Assembly: GCA_020635255.1 (NCBI GenBank)
Contig: JACKAC010000002.1
Span: 620,001 to 684,000 of the forward strand
Direction: 5' to 3'
Length of the DNA stretch: 64,000 nucleotides
DNA from: Ignavibacteriales bacterium
Lineage (GTDB): Bacteria; Bacteroidota; Ignavibacteria; Tepidaquicellales; Tepidaquicellaceae
Made by a program: the position numbers and the translations under genes. The notes under the pieces were generated by a model. The model was not told where the DNA came from. It saw only the letters and a program-made list of their open reading frames with translations, and searched no databases. Shown one piece after another: positions 63,152 through 64,000 of the stretch. Position 1 is the stretch's first letter; the number at the start of each line of letters is the position of its first letter.

Positions 63152-64000
63152 TTAGTTTTCCATGTCAGGAACTTCATCAGGAGTAATTGCTACGTTAGTC
63201 CCGGAAACTTCCTTTTCTTTTACTTTGGTCCAGTATTTCACATCTATATTACCTTTGTCCATGGTAATATTATTGTCCGTCTTAGCCTGGTTGTACTTTT
63301 CCAGTTTTTCGGCATCGATATACCAAAGAATCGGGATTGCATACTGGTCGGCATCAAGATTACCTTCAGTTCTGGGAAGAACATATTTGGGATAACCGAA
63401 TTTATTATGGAATGCAAGTCTGGTAAAAGGACCATACCATGCAAATGCATATCCATACTGCTCGGTTGCAATTTTGTCAATTTCCTGAACTAGCCTTACC
63501 CTTTCGTCTCTGTCAAAAGAAAGATTGTATTGATCGCATAGTTGATCGATTCGTGGGTCTTTAATTCCAGGCCAGTTAGTTGTGTTTGGTTCGTCGGCTG
63601 TATTAGACTTCAGGGAGCTTTCCGGGTTTGGTACCCTTAAGCCGCCCCAGTTGATCGTTATCATATCAAAATTCCTCTCGTTACCAAGCTGGAAAGCAGT
63701 AGTACCGTCAACCTGTCTAAGGTTTAACTTGATGCCTGCTTTTTTGCAGTCCTCCTGGTAAATAGTAAGATAACGCTCTTGAGAAGGTGCACCGTAAACA
63801 AGTTCAACCTCCAGCTGTTTACCATCTTTTGTCCTATATCCATCAGCATTTTTTTCGGTCCAGCCCATCTCTTCGAGAAGAGCGATCGATCCGTCAAGGT
63901 TGTATTCAACTTTAGGATCATCCGGATTTTCATATATACTTCCGGGGTAATAGGAATACATCATTTCATATGAATTGAAGAACAGTTTTTCGTTGAATTT
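63152..64000 (-). CDS. Peptide ABC substrate-binding protein, N-terminus off the right edge
   Basis: The frame is open from base 64000 (KFNEKLFFNSYEMMYSYYP) to a stop at 63152, so about 282 C-terminal residues are visible. The pattern ALLEEMGWTEKNADGYRTKDGKQ ... CKKAGIKLNLRQVDGTTAF ... ERNFDMITINWGG is that of SBP_bac_5 proteins, with a YejA-like style. It is the first gene of the five-gene importer operon. The signal peptide lies outside the window. Confidence 0.88.
   Translation of the reverse strand, partial: KFNEKLFFNSYEMMYSYYPGSIYENPDDPKVEYNLDGSIALLEEMGWTEKNADGYRTKDGKQLEVELVYGAPSQERYLTIYQEDCKKAGIKLNLRQVDGTTAFQLGNERNFDMITINWGGLRVPNPESSLKSNTADEPNTTNWPGIKDPRIDQLCDQYNLSFDRDERVRLVQEIDKIATEQYGYAFAWYGPFTRLAFHNKFGYPKYVLPRTEGNLDADQYAIPILWYIDAEKLEKYNQAKTDNNITMDKGNIDVKYWTKVKEKEVSGTNVAITPDEVPDMEN

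Noticed and set aside
63152..63964. A complete 270-residue substrate-binding protein starting at 63964
   Set aside because: The frame stays open to the edge and the residues before the ATG fit the family, so the start is internal.

Overview
The window looks like chromosome from a Bacteroidota/Chlorobi-group bacterium, most likely a member of the Ignavibacteria. Three things point there. Four secreted proteins end in a type IX secretion (T9SS) sorting domain of the NYPNPFNP...SGVYFY...TKKM type. Several promoters fit the Bacteroidota TTTG-N20-TAnnTTTG pattern. Many genes start with TTG or lack a clear Shine-Dalgarno. The taxon is inferred from these traits only.

Layout. 1-8.9 kb holds a truncated MFS transporter, small membrane proteins, a GtrA/GT39 glycosylation pair, a membrane PHP-domain protein, tRNA-Ser(GGA), and two tandem arylsulfotransferase-like T9SS substrates. 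8.9-12.9 kb holds an NlpC/P60 lipoprotein, a LexA/CI-like S24 repressor divergent from a run of small orphan genes with palindromic operators between them, then a 530-bp gap carrying two promoter-to-terminator units that look like small RNAs. 12.9-37 kb is mostly core: EVE protein, UvrD/PcrA helicase, secreted phosphoesterase, RlmN, adenylate kinase, a STAS protein, an ExbB-ExbD-ExbD motor, two TPM-domain proteins, LptD, DapF, a GT-C membrane protein, a histidine kinase, an orphan FecCD permease coupled to MnmE, and a VKOR-DsbA fusion.

37-48.7 kb is the most unusual part: a tandem duplication of an undescribed cassette. Each copy has a divergent helical TPR-like protein of 489 residues, a cysteine-rich lipoprotein of about 600 residues, an outer-membrane barrel of about 290-300 residues, and an 81-82-residue helical protein. 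Each copy ends in a shared 3' element plus terminator. Copy B also carries a YCF48-repeat T9SS protein. A third helical paralog lies alone near 57 kb. The oxidative-folding VKOR-DsbA fusion abuts copy A, which suits the cysteine-rich lipoproteins. I infer a cell-surface complex; its function is unknown.

48.7-50.1 kb has no convincing gene. It contains REP-like palindromes, a perfect 35-bp direct repeat, a tandem imperfect repeat, and a stretch of roughly 500 bp dense in small hairpins. 50.1-58.7 kb is an accessory stretch: NHL lipoprotein, DUF1801 protein, orphan membrane protein, HEPN-like protein, tRNA-Ala(GGC), PLAT-like protein, NmrA-like oxidoreductase, membrane alpha/beta hydrolase and an atypical acyl-carrier-like protein. 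58.7-64 kb is a peptide ABC transporter operon on the minus strand, resembling YejA/B/E plus separate OppD/OppF ATPases; its substrate-binding protein is cut by the right edge.
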